Positions 1-7,333 of a stretch of 8,168 nucleotides of DNA are shown piece by piece; position 1 is the stretch's first letter, and every line of letters starts with the position of its first letter. The stretch lies in the NCBI GenBank assembly GCA_016763045.1, contig JAESUN010000315.1, forward strand, positions 1 to 8,168, read 5' to 3'. Made by a program: the position numbers and the translations under genes. A model generated the notes under the pieces. The model was given only the letters and a program-made list of their open reading frames with translations. It was not told the origin of the DNA and ran no database searches. This DNA is from Opitutaceae bacterium (lineage in GTDB: Bacteria; Verrucomicrobiota; Verrucomicrobiia; Opitutales; Opitutaceae).

Positions 1-824
1 CCAGCCAAAACAACGTAATCACCTAGCGTCGTACTTCCAGAAATACCCACCTGACCACAGAGAAAACAATGTTTTCCAATCACAACATTATGACCGACCT
101 GGACCTGATTATCAATCTTTGTACCTTCTCCGATAAGAGTGGAGCTCAAGCGCGCACGATCTATCGTCGTATTGGCTCCTATTTCAACATCACTCTCAAT
201 AAGGACATTTCCAATTTGCGGAACCTTTGCATGACATCCTTCAACGGTTTCATAACCAAAGCCATCGGAACCGATCACAACTCCTGAATGCAGCCGGATG
301 CGATCTTTCAAGACACATTCTTCACGGATTGTCGTTTGAGGCATTAACCAACACTCTTCCCCTATCTCACACCCACGCCCAATAAAAACCGACGCCTGAA
401 GATAACTGCCAGAGCCAATCCGAACATTTGACTCGATCACACAAAGCGGGCCAATTGTGGCAGAAGTATCTATCTCGCAACCTTCCCCAATAACCGCCGT
501 CGAATGAACCCCTGGCTTCGGTTTCGGCCAGAGAATCTGCTCAAACTTTGAACAGATCTTCGCAACTGCGTACGAAGGATTCTCAACGCGAAGATAGATC
601 TGACCTTCTTGAGGTGATTTGTCGTAATCCAACGGAATGATAACAACCGAAGCAGTCGTCTTTTCGACTGATGCCTTTTATTTTCGATTACCTAAGAATG
701 ATAAATCTCCAGATTGAGCCGATTCGAGAGAGGCAATCCCAGTAATAGAACCTGAAAACGAACCCTCTGTCTTGGGGGAGCCAATCAATTCAATTATTTC
801 ATTAAGAGATAAAATGATCTGCAT
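1..824 (-). pseudogene. lpxD: LpxD, UDP-3-O-acylglucosamine N-acyltransferase; interrupted by an in-frame stop, 3' end beyond window
   Basis: LpxD adds the second, N-linked acyl chain to UDP-3-O-acylglucosamine from acyl-ACP in the cytoplasm, the third step of lipid A synthesis. The ATG at 824-822 gives a normal family N terminus (MQIILSLNEIIELIG...) ending in SGDLSFLGNRK. Codon 49 (680-678) is TAA. Reading then continues in the same frame without another stop to the window edge (codons 50-274): [12 protein letters not shown], left-handed beta-helix hexapeptide repeats ([14 protein letters not shown]), [24 protein letters not shown], and VGHNVVIG with the presumed catalytic His at codon 245 (E. 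coli His239). Frame is kept on both sides, so a base substitution (tyrosine TAT/TAC to TAA) fits better than an indel. A TTG 15 codons upstream would extend the ORF but adds non-family sequence. It may be a real nonsense mutation, a sequencing or assembly error, or one of two copies. The identification is very secure; pseudogene status is uncertain. Confidence 0.85.
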
Positions 825-908
825 ATAGAAAAGAGTGGCGAAAAAAGTGGTTACCTCACCGGAAAACAAACAAGTGATCGCATGCTTATGGACTTCAACA
901 ATCAGAGC

Positions 909-943
909 AAATAGAAAACCCCGTTTCGAGATGAAACGGGGTT
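909..943 (-). terminator. Rho-independent terminator after ompH
   Basis: A perfect 11-bp inverted repeat (917-927 AACCCCGTTTC with 933-943 GAAACGGGGTT) encloses a 5-base loop. On the minus strand the stem ends in TT and is followed by TTCTATTT, a good U-tract. It lies about 30 bases past the ompH stop and before lpxD, so it should end the rplY-to-ompH transcript. On the plus strand the stem is followed by AAAAATATTTT, a poor U-tract, so minus-strand function is favoured. Confidence 0.88.
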
Positions 944-974
944 AAAAATATTTTACTAACCGATAAGCGTTCGG

Positions 975-1574
975 CTATTCTACGGCTGGCTGTATTTCCA
1001 CTGGTTTGTCACTATTCAGAATAGCTAAAATATCGTCGGTTATATCATAAGCAGCTGATGAATAGAGAACCACCGATGCACCCATACTTGATAATCCTGA
1101 TTCATCAAGAACTAGAGTAGCTTCTCTTTCGTAAGCCAACACTTTGATTACCTTTTGGATATCTTCCAACATCAATGTCCGATGATTCTGATCCATTTGC
1201 TGTAATGCCCGTTGAGCATTGTTTCTGTATTGCTCTAATTCGCCTTGCTTAGCACGAATCCCGCTAATCTTATTCTGAGCATCTTCTGCCGCTTTTGCAC
1301 GGGCACTTTCCGTCAAAGCAACATTCTCAGACTGCTCCTGCATTTCCTGATACTCCTCGACCATTGAGGTATAATTTGTTTGTAACTCTTCCATTCCAGC
1401 CACTGCCTTAGCCTCAGTCTCAAGTAACTTCTTGCGAGCTTCGTCTGTCTTATAATAGCCGTTAAGAGCCTTCTCCAGATTAACCGTTACAATCTTCAGC
1501 TCAGATTGAGCCTGTGCAGTCAGTCCCAGAAAGCTAAGGGCTACCGTTAGTATGAATAGTTTTTTCAGTTGCAT
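975..1574 (-). CDS. OmpH/Skp-family periplasmic chaperone
   Basis: A 199-residue secreted protein of the OmpH/Skp family. Skp holds unfolded outer-membrane proteins in the periplasm and hands them to the BAM complex. A clear signal peptide (MQLKKLFILTVALSFLGLTAQA) should be cleaved after AQA at residues 20-22. The mature N terminus (ELKIVTVNLEKALNGYYKTDEA) is the usual OmpH opening strand. Residues about 35-140 are charged, Gln/Glu/Ala-rich helix fitting the coiled-coil tentacles, followed by IQKVIKVLAYEREATLVLDESG, the returning strand typical of the family. The C terminus is slightly long (about 25 residues after the core). The gene starts 19 bases after the bamA stop, the classical bamA-skp order, and ends in TAG just before a terminator. 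The ATG at 1574-1572 has no Shine-Dalgarno sequence. The family is secure; exact client proteins are unknown. Confidence 0.9.
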   Translation of the reverse strand: MQLKKLFILTVALSFLGLTAQAQSELKIVTVNLEKALNGYYKTDEARKKLLETEAKAVAGMEELQTNYTSMVEEYQEMQEQSENVALTESARAKAAEDAQNKISGIRAKQGELEQYRNNAQRALQQMDQNHRTLMLEDIQKVIKVLAYEREATLVLDESGLSSMGASVVLYSSAAYDITDDILAILNSDKPVEIQPAVE

Positions 1575-1593
1575 ATTTTAGTTTGAGTTAAAG

Positions 1594-3960
1594 TTAAAAG
1601 CGTCCTCCGAAGGAAACGTTAAATTGTCCTGAATCATCTGTAAATCGATCTGTCTTGATAGGAATCGCATAATCCATCCGAAGAGGCGAATTCATAATGA
1701 TCAGTCGAAGCCCAATTCCATAACTATCATTATAACCACTCGTGTTATAATCAAAAGATCCTTTATTCACGAAACCTCCATCATAGAAAAGAGCAAACCT
1801 AACGTCTCCACCCAGATCAAACGAGTACTCAATCGTGCCCCATGCCATTGACTTCCCTCCAAGAGGAGTTCCAAAAGGGCCCTTTGGTCCGACTTCATTC
1901 GTATCAAATCCTCTTAGGTCATTTTGTCCTCCAAGGTAAAACTTATCGTAATAAGGGACATCCCCCGTATCACCAAACTCCTGAAGAGCCCCGATATAAC
2001 CTGAGATTGAAAGAACTTGTTTACGCTTCTTGAAAACCAAGAAGTATTTCGCAGCTTTAGCTTCCAACCTATAAAAGTCTATCTCCCCCCCAAGGAAACC
2101 ACCAGTCTGCCCCAAAGTTCCTTCAACACGAAACCCCCGAGTCGGCGTCATTAGATTATCCCGACTGTCCCTCGATAAGGTCAGTCCCATCCGAGACACA
2201 GCTGTCTTACCCGCAATGTCAGCAATACCCGGAACAAGCTCTGCACCCGGAATAATATTTATGATATCAATAACCTCATACTGGTAACCAACTCGAGCTG
2301 TTATCAGTTCAATCACTCGCCAACGCGAATAAACTTCAAACCCATATCTAATTTCATCGTAAAGCGTACTCGTGTACTCAGCTGCTGTCCGATAAAGATT
2401 AAAGCCAGCTGCGATCCGTTTGTCAAACAGCCATGGCTCTTCAAAATGCAAAATTGCTTGGCTGAAAATAGATCCATACTCCAGTTTTATTCTAAATTTC
2501 TGCCCATCTCCCTGGAACATTGAACGCACATTAAAAAGGTCAAAATTCCCTTGTTGGAATTCGACAAATATAGTCCCTTCTTGCTGGGAGCTGAAGCCCA
2601 CACCAAAAGAAAGGTTGCCCGTTCTCGCCTCTCTGACTGTCACTTTTAAATTTTTTCGACCAGGTATGTTTGTGCTCTCATCCTCCACATCCACATAGTC
2701 AAAAAACTGTGTATTCTCGAGTCGCTGTTTGCTTGTTTCCATCCTCACTGTATTAAAAACACGCCCAGGCCCCATCGCCAATTCACGAAGAATCACAGTG
2801 CTCTTTGTCTTCTCATTTCCTTCAATAACAATGGATTCTACATAAAAACGATCGCTCTCCTGTATTTCATACTCGATATCGATGTTCCCAGTTTCAAGAT
2901 TAGGGTAGCGGCGCAAGGCCGTGCGGGTTTCCAGATAGCCAAATTCTCCATAGAAATCATCGAGATTTGTGACATCTTCATCAAGTTTTGAAGGTGCAAA
3001 AACATCTCCTGACTTCACATACAAAACACGTTCAATTAAAAGATCTGTTGGGAAGACATCACTCCCCTTGATGGTAATCTTCCCTACATGATATAGCCTT
3101 CCTTCGTTTACCTTGATGGTAATTTCCATCTTTTCACGTGAGGGGTAAACAAAAGTTATCTCACTTTGCAAAATCTCAACATCCAAAAAACCCTTTTCTC
3201 GATAATAATCCCGTAAAAGCTCGAGATCATCCTCAAACTCGTCATCAAAAAAACGACCTTTGCCCGTCAGGAAGGACATGAACCACCATTGCTTGACCTC
3301 CATCTGCCAGCGAAGAGTTCGTGCCTTAAATGAGTCATTCCCAACAAATTTAATATCTTTTATACGAACCTTACCCCCCTCAACGATTTTAAAAACGATT
3401 GTCCCGTATCCTGTGCTAGGATTACGTTCAATCAGATAATCCACCCTCGCCTGAGAATATCCTTTCTTCCGATACAGAGTCAATATCGCCTCAGAATCTT
3501 CCTTTATTTGGCGTTCATCAATCGTACGGTTTTCTTCCGAGAGGATTTCCTCCTTTAATTTCCTGTTCTTTAATTTCCGGTTTCCGTCAAATCGGATAGA
3601 CCCAATCCGATACTTCGGACGAACATCAAAGAGCAAATTTATACCATCTCTTCCCACAAAACTTCGGTTGACCTCGATGAATTCGAAAAGACCAGTATTG
3701 TAGAGAGATCGAATATCCCGATCTATGGCTAACTCATCATAAGGAATCCCGGAACGAGAAGAAATATTAGCCAAGACAATGGCTTCAGAAACATTCGCGA
3801 CTCCGCTAATCTTAATATCAATCTTCCGAATCGTTATTTCCTGAGAAGATAACTGGCCATATGAGTTGGAAGAGAAAACTCCCAAAATCAGGCTACACAG
3901 AAAGATGATAAAAACCGAAGCAGTTTTATAGATATTATTCTGAGGCTGTAAAATTTTCAA
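1594..3960 (-). CDS. bamA: BamA, outer membrane protein assembly factor
   Basis: BamA (Omp85) is the central subunit of the BAM complex, which folds and inserts beta-barrel proteins into the outer membrane. The 788-residue product has a signal peptide (hydrophobic core about 15-30, probable cleavage near residue 35). Five POTRA-like repeats follow at roughly 44-114, 115-195, 197-287, 290-368 and 371-444, and then a beta-barrel from about 448 to the end. The lid-loop signature is LRGF at 682-685 (family VRGF/Y), and the chain ends in a classic beta-signal, FNVSFGGRF, with terminal Phe. The length is typical. The start is TTG (3960-3958): an in-frame TAA lies nine codons upstream with no ATG or GTG between, and no Met occurs within the signal peptide, so this start is nearly forced. 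The gene begins inside the last 26 bases of dnaB, suggesting translational coupling, and precedes ompH. Confidence 0.95.
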   Translation of the reverse strand: MKILQPQNNIYKTASVFIIFLCSLILGVFSSNSYGQLSSQEITIRKIDIKISGVANVSEAIVLANISSRSGIPYDELAIDRDIRSLYNTGLFEFIEVNRSFVGRDGINLLFDVRPKYRIGSIRFDGNRKLKNRKLKEEILSEENRTIDERQIKEDSEAILTLYRKKGYSQARVDYLIERNPSTGYGTIVFKIVEGGKVRIKDIKFVGNDSFKARTLRWQMEVKQWWFMSFLTGKGRFFDDEFEDDLELLRDYYREKGFLDVEILQSEITFVYPSREKMEITIKVNEGRLYHVGKITIKGSDVFPTDLLIERVLYVKSGDVFAPSKLDEDVTNLDDFYGEFGYLETRTALRRYPNLETGNIDIEYEIQESDRFYVESIVIEGNEKTKSTVILRELAMGPGRVFNTVRMETSKQRLENTQFFDYVDVEDESTNIPGRKNLKVTVREARTGNLSFGVGFSSQQEGTIFVEFQQGNFDLFNVRSMFQGDGQKFRIKLEYGSIFSQAILHFEEPWLFDKRIAAGFNLYRTAAEYTSTLYDEIRYGFEVYSRWRVIELITARVGYQYEVIDIINIIPGAELVPGIADIAGKTAVSRMGLTLSRDSRDNLMTPTRGFRVEGTLGQTGGFLGGEIDFYRLEAKAAKYFLVFKKRKQVLSISGYIGALQEFGDTGDVPYYDKFYLGGQNDLRGFDTNEVGPKGPFGTPLGGKSMAWGTIEYSFDLGGDVRFALFYDGGFVNKGSFDYNTSGYNDSYGIGLRLIIMNSPLRMDYAIPIKTDRFTDDSGQFNVSFGGRF

Positions 3961-5377
3961 ATCGGGTAATTTCTCCGCGGAAGGTTAACTTTATATCTCC
4001 TATTGGTCCATTTCGTTGCTTGGCAATAATTAAATCAGCATAGGAACCCATCACAGAGGAACCATCCTCTGCCTCTTCTTTTCCTCGAGCCAGCAAAAGA
4101 ACAACATCCGCATCCTGCTCGATTGAGCCTGACTCACGAAGATCGGATAACCTAGGTTTACGTTTCTCTTTTTCTGATTCACGATTGAGCTGACTTAAAA
4201 CCAATATTGGAAGATTCAGTTCCTTCGCAGTTGCCTTTAGTCCTCGGGAAATCTCTGCAATCTGTTGCTCACGCGCAACTCTATTATCCGTCCCAGAAAG
4301 AAGCTGTAAATAATCAACAACAATAAGGCCCAAATTGTGCCTAGCATGCACCCGACGAGCCTTTGCTCGTAATTCAACAATGGTCAATTGTCCTGAATCA
4401 TCAATCCACAGCGGCCCCGCTCTCAGTTCCATCGCAGCATTGGCCAATCGCTTCATCTCATCCTTGTTGAGCATCGCATCACGAAGTCGCAAAGAACTTA
4501 CCTTTGCACGGCTGGTCAATAGACGCATAGCCAACTGTTCTGCACTCATTTCTAAACTGAAAAATAAACAGCCGACCTCCTTCGCCTTGTCTTTTGGAAA
4601 AACCGCTGCTTCTGCCATATTCAAGGCCAAACTCGTCTTACCCATCGAAGGACGAGCCGCTAAGATAATCATCTCCTGATCATGCAGACCAAACGTCAGT
4701 TTATCTAAATCGATAAATCCAGTCGTAACACCATTAATCTCCCCTCGCCTCTCGATTAGCTTATGAATCAACTTCACCGCCCCATCGACAGACTCTTTGA
4801 TAGGCTGGGCAGAGTCAGAAATCCTGTCTTCGCTAATCCTAAAGATCTCCTGCTCAATCTCTTCAATAAATGCCTCTAAGCCCCCCTCATCGTAGTTAAA
4901 GCATTTCTCTACGGTACCTGTCGCCGTCCTAATTAATCGACGCAACAAATACTTCTCTCGAACAATTTCAATAAAATGAGCCGTATGAGCCGTCGTCTCA
5001 ATACGATTAGTGAGGTCCGACAGATAGGCAATCCCTCCGATCTCCTCCAACTGATTTCGATTGCGAAGTTCTTCGCATAGAATGATTATATCAACCGTAG
5101 CTTTATCATCATAAATAGCACAAAGTGCCTCAAAAATCACTTGATGCGCCTGACTATAAAAAGCTTTGGCCGGAAGCTTTTCCTCCATGCAACGGGAAAG
5201 CACATCGGGCCCATCCATCAAGCAACAAGCCAAAAGAGCTTCTTCTGCCTCCTGACTATGTGGAAGAGACCTCCCTATCAGCTGGGAGTTCTCGTCAGAA
5301 GAACCTCCTTTTTCCGTCTTCTTAGAAAAACCTGATTGTCGAACCCTTGCGACATTGGCTCCTTTGGGGTCCAACAT
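3935..5377 (-). CDS. dnaB: Replicative DNA helicase DnaB
   Basis: DnaB is the hexameric 5'-3' helicase that unwinds DNA ahead of the replication fork and recruits primase. The 480-residue product has the N-terminal primase-interacting domain (from about residue 36, RSLPHSQEAEEALLACCLMD, to about 180), a linker, and the RecA-like ATPase domain (about 210-475). Visible motifs are Walker A ARPSMGKTS (241-249, Lys247), FFSLEMS with the presumed catalytic Glu276, Walker B LIVVDYLQLL (Asp355), VLSQLNR (393-399), and DLRESGSIEQDAD (412-424) followed by LLARG. No intein interrupts the P-loop. About 35 polar residues precede the conserved start; the next in-frame Met is residue 54, inside the domain, so the ATG at 5377-5375 is kept. 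It lies 24 bases after rplI and its end overlaps bamA by 26 bases. Confidence 0.97.
   Translation of the reverse strand: MLDPKGANVARVRQSGFSKKTEKGGSSDENSQLIGRSLPHSQEAEEALLACCLMDGPDVLSRCMEEKLPAKAFYSQAHQVIFEALCAIYDDKATVDIIILCEELRNRNQLEEIGGIAYLSDLTNRIETTAHTAHFIEIVREKYLLRRLIRTATGTVEKCFNYDEGGLEAFIEEIEQEIFRISEDRISDSAQPIKESVDGAVKLIHKLIERRGEINGVTTGFIDLDKLTFGLHDQEMIILAARPSMGKTSLALNMAEAAVFPKDKAKEVGCLFFSLEMSAEQLAMRLLTSRAKVSSLRLRDAMLNKDEMKRLANAAMELRAGPLWIDDSGQLTIVELRAKARRVHARHNLGLIVVDYLQLLSGTDNRVAREQQIAEISRGLKATAKELNLPILVLSQLNRESEKEKRKPRLSDLRESGSIEQDADVVLLLARGKEEAEDGSSVMGSYADLIIAKQRNGPIGDIKLTFRGEITRFENFTASE
3972..3976 (-). promoter_or_regulatory. Ribosome binding site for the bamA TTG start
   Basis: GGAGA lies 11 bases upstream of the TTG start of bamA, inside the dnaB codons for Arg-Gly-Glu. 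It is the best Shine-Dalgarno match before any gene in this window and supports the otherwise unusual TTG start. The spacing is a little long, and coincidence within coding sequence is possible. Confidence 0.5.
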
Positions 5378-5401
5378 ATATCCGTGTAAGAGATGATCCG
5401 A

Positions 5402-5884
5402 CTACTCTTCCTCTTGAGCTATGTCGATCGGGTTTTCTGAAACAACATCAAATTCCAGCTCTATGGAGACTTCTGGGTGAAGTTTGATCACTGTCGAATG
5501 CTTTCCAAGCGTCTTAATCGGAGCGGCAAGATGAACCTTCTTCTTATCAACCTCCAACCCAGCTTCAGTGATTTTTTCGAGGAGATTCGCCGCAGTTACA
5601 GCTCCAAACATTTTACCTCCATCACCTGTTTTAACAGCAATCGCAATATGCAGCTGACCAATCTTGTCAGCCAATTGCTGATGTGCCTCCAGATCCCGTG
5701 CCTCACGTACCTCACGAGCTTTTTTCAAAGCCTCAATGTGCTTGCGATTTGCCCGACTGACCGGAACAGCGATTTTATTAGGAAGAAGATAGTTCCGTGC
5801 ATAACCTGCACGGACCACTACCTGGTCGCCTTCTCCGCCTAAGCCTTCGACGGGTTGAATTAAAAGGATTTCATTCGTTGCCAT
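5402..5884 (-). CDS. rplI: 50S ribosomal protein bL9
   Basis: bL9 binds 23S rRNA near the L1 stalk base and extends from the large subunit, helping reading-frame fidelity. The 160-residue product has the N-terminal RNA-binding domain with the signature EGDQVVVRAGYARNYLLP (18-35), a long charged connecting helix (about 45-75), and the C-terminal domain (about 78-148) with GKMFGAVTAANLLEKI and HPEVSIELEFDVV. A short acidic tail ends in EEE, making it slightly longer than the E. coli protein (149). It lies between ssb (34 bases upstream) and dnaB (24 bases downstream), the usual rplI-dnaB order, but without rpsR before it. The ATG at 5884-5882 follows an A/T-rich stretch with no Shine-Dalgarno sequence. 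Confidence 0.97.
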   Translation of the reverse strand: MATNEILLIQPVEGLGGEGDQVVVRAGYARNYLLPNKIAVPVSRANRKHIEALKKAREVREARDLEAHQQLADKIGQLHIAIAVKTGDGGKMFGAVTAANLLEKITEAGLEVDKKKVHLAAPIKTLGKHSTVIKLHPEVSIELEFDVVSENPIDIAQEEE

Positions 5885-5918
5885 AACTTTTTATTAATTA
5901 AATTTATTCTTAGTCAGC

Positions 5919-6374
5919 TCAAAAAGGAACATCATCATCAATTCCATCTGTGGCTGGTGCAGCTGCGCTGCCTTGCGTCGAAGCTGCAGAAGACTGCTTT
6001 TCCGTAGAACTTCCCTCTGAAGATTCATTTCCGCCACTCGTGCCACGAGACGAAAGAAACTGAACATTCTCCACCACTAGTTTGAGCTTACTACGCTTTT
6101 CACCAGTCTTAGATTCCCACGAATCAAATCGCAGCCGTCCTTCAACCATCACCGGGCTACCCTTGGACAGATACTTTGAGCAAAGCTCACCTTGTCGGCC
6201 CCAAGCTTCCCCATCTACATAAGTGGTCTCCTCTTTCGTCTCACCTGATTCCGTCTTGTACTGACGATTGACCGCCAGACCAAATGAACAAACAGCAGTT
6301 CCCTTTGGGGTAACTCGCAGCTCCGGTTCACGGGTCGTGTTACCAATAAGAAATACTTTGTTTAGATAGGCCAT
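5919..6374 (-). CDS. ssb: Single-stranded DNA-binding protein SSB
   Basis: SSB coats single-stranded DNA in replication, repair and recombination and recruits partner enzymes through its C-terminal tip. The 151-residue product has an N-terminal OB fold (1 to about 108: MAYLNKVFLIGNTTREPELR, CSFGLAVNRQY, Trp58 in EAWGRQGELCSKYLSKG, VEGRLRFDSW). A low-complexity Ser/Gly/Ala/Thr linker (about 109-143) follows, then the canonical acidic tip DDDVPF at the end. Length and layout are normal. It sits between rpsF (25 bases upstream) and rplI, the standard position, linking replication with ribosome synthesis. The ATG at 6374-6372 has only a weak GAGAA upstream. An intact tip implies partner recruitment is retained. 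Confidence 0.97.
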   Translation of the reverse strand: MAYLNKVFLIGNTTREPELRVTPKGTAVCSFGLAVNRQYKTESGETKEETTYVDGEAWGRQGELCSKYLSKGSPVMVEGRLRFDSWESKTGEKRSKLKLVVENVQFLSSRGTSGGNESSEGSSTEKQSSAASTQGSAAAPATDGIDDDVPF

Positions 6375-6377
6375 GGG

Positions 6378-6391
6378 ATTCTCGGGAGAAT
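6378..6391. repeat. Short inverted repeat in the rpsF-ssb spacer
   Basis: ATTCTC and GAGAAT form a perfect 6-base inverted repeat around GG, in the 25-base gap between rpsF and ssb and 3 bases from the ssb start. In RNA it could form only a tight hairpin of about 5 bp with a 4-base loop. It could be an operator-like palindrome or a small structure over the ssb start, but it is short enough to arise by chance. Confidence 0.3.
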
Positions 6392-6399
6392 GGAAAGAC

Positions 6400-6696
6400 T
6401 TACGCTAGCTGAACAACCACTCGGTTGCAAACAGTATTCAATCGAAGATTATCCTGTAGTTTACGGGGTAAATCAGCAGGACCCGTAAAGAAGATCTGCG
6501 TATAGTTACCTTCAGTGAAATCTTTCTCTGTGGCTCGTGCAAATGTCTGCAGACCCAAATCGTCTGTCTCTGACACTTCACCGCCAAGCGCTGTAATTTC
6601 CTTCTTCATACCTTCAGTCAACTCCTCAACCGTTTCTTCCCGGTTTCGAGTGTCTATGATAAAAGTAGCTTTGTAATTCCTATTAACTGGATTCAT
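6400..6696 (-). CDS. rpsF: 30S ribosomal protein bS6
   Basis: bS6 pairs with bS18 on the platform of the small ribosomal subunit and binds 16S rRNA. The 98-residue product shows the ferredoxin-like bS6 pattern: strand NYKATFIIDTR (7-17), helix with EETVEELTEGMKKEITALGGEV (20-41), FARATEKDFTEGNYTQIFFTG (52-72), then a helix and the last strand ending NTVCNRVVVQLA. It has a few extra residues (MNPVNR) before the usual first strand. The ATG at 6696-6694 lies within pth, giving a 14-base overlap that suggests translational coupling, and upstream bases are A-rich with only a weak GAAAG. Its usual partner gene rpsR is not in this cluster. Confidence 0.93.
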   Translation of the reverse strand: MNPVNRNYKATFIIDTRNREETVEELTEGMKKEITALGGEVSETDDLGLQTFARATEKDFTEGNYTQIFFTGPADLPRKLQDNLRLNTVCNRVVVQLA

Positions 6697-7279
6697 TAGT
6701 ATTTTTCTTTCGATTGATATAATTCATGGCCACCTCTGCTCCTCTGTCAACAAGCAGGTTCAGCCAATTCGCATATGCTAAAATTTGTTTTTCTAAAAAT
6801 GTCCGTTCTTCAGGCGTGAATTTACCCAGAACAAAATCTGTGAGCATCATTTCAGAAGGAATCTTTGGACCAATCCCCACTCTAAAACGAGTAAAAACGG
6901 AGTCCATGTGGCTAAGAATACTCGATAAGCCATTATGACCACCTGCACTGCCTGATCCACTGATCTTCACCCGTCCAAAATCAATATTTAAATCATCGTG
7001 GATCACCACGATCTTCTCAACGTTGATCTGAAAGTAGCGAGCAATCGCCGAAAGCGATCTCCCACTCTCATTCATATAGGTAATAGGCTTGGCCAGTAAT
7101 AACTTCCCCTTCGTAGGGTGGTTAATCTGACACGTCAAAGCCTCAAACTTACGTGATTCACTCCATTCGGCTCGAAACCGGGCTGCATAGGCATCCAGGA
7201 TTTCAAACCCTATATTATGACGGGTATCATCATACTGTTTTCCTGGATTCCCTAATCCAGTAATCAGCTCAAACGACAT
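6683..7279 (-). CDS. pth: Peptidyl-tRNA hydrolase
   Basis: Pth cleaves the ester bond of peptidyl-tRNAs that drop off the ribosome, freeing tRNA for reuse; it acts in the cytosol and is generally essential. The 198-residue product is full length for the bacterial Pth family. Visible motifs are GLGNPGKQYDDTRHNIGFE (8-26) with Asn11 and the catalytic His21, TYMNESG (67-73) with Asn70, VIHDDLN (92-98) with Asp95 next to the catalytic centre, and GSGSAGGHNGLSSI (108-121) with Asn116. All key residues are present. It starts 54 bases after rplY, the widespread rplY-pth pairing, and its stop lies inside the start of rpsF. The ATG at 7279-7277 has no useful Shine-Dalgarno sequence. Confidence 0.97.
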   Translation of the reverse strand: MSFELITGLGNPGKQYDDTRHNIGFEILDAYAARFRAEWSESRKFEALTCQINHPTKGKLLLAKPITYMNESGRSLSAIARYFQINVEKIVVIHDDLNIDFGRVKISGSGSAGGHNGLSSILSHMDSVFTRFRVGIGPKIPSEMMLTDFVLGKFTPEERTFLEKQILAYANWLNLLVDRGAEVAMNYINRKKNTNESS

Positions 7280-7333
7280 CTCAAAGAACAGTAGAAGAGT
7301 CCATTAGATAACAGCCTCTTCAGGTTAAAGTAT

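Noticed and set aside
69..287. Plus-strand ORF of 72 codons at the left end
   Set aside because: It is antisense to the lpxD beta-helix region, with no recognisable protein features; the minus frame carries clear family motifs.
678..680. Frameshift or programmed slippage at the A-rich site as the cause of the lpxD interruption
   Set aside because: The same frame holds family sequence immediately before and after the stop, so no shift is needed.
678..680. Stop codon reassignment (TAA read as an amino acid)
   Set aside because: bamA, dnaB, rpsF, pth and rplY all end in TAA at the expected C termini.
825..869. Upstream TTG start extending lpxD by 15 residues
   Set aside because: The extra residues do not resemble the family, while the ATG at 824 gives the normal LpxD N terminus and reproduces the family numbering of Phe43 and Asn46.
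2420..2698. Plus-strand ORF of 92 codons, and similar ones at 1842, 4335, 5125, 5141, 5477, 6726 and 7800
   Set aside because: All are antisense shadows of bamA, dnaB, rplI, pth or rplY, with no start context or domain support.
7288..7320. Possible hairpin between rplY and pth (GAAGAG and CTCTTC arms)
   Set aside because: The stem is only about 6 bp with a long loop and no U-tract, so it is not a credible terminator.
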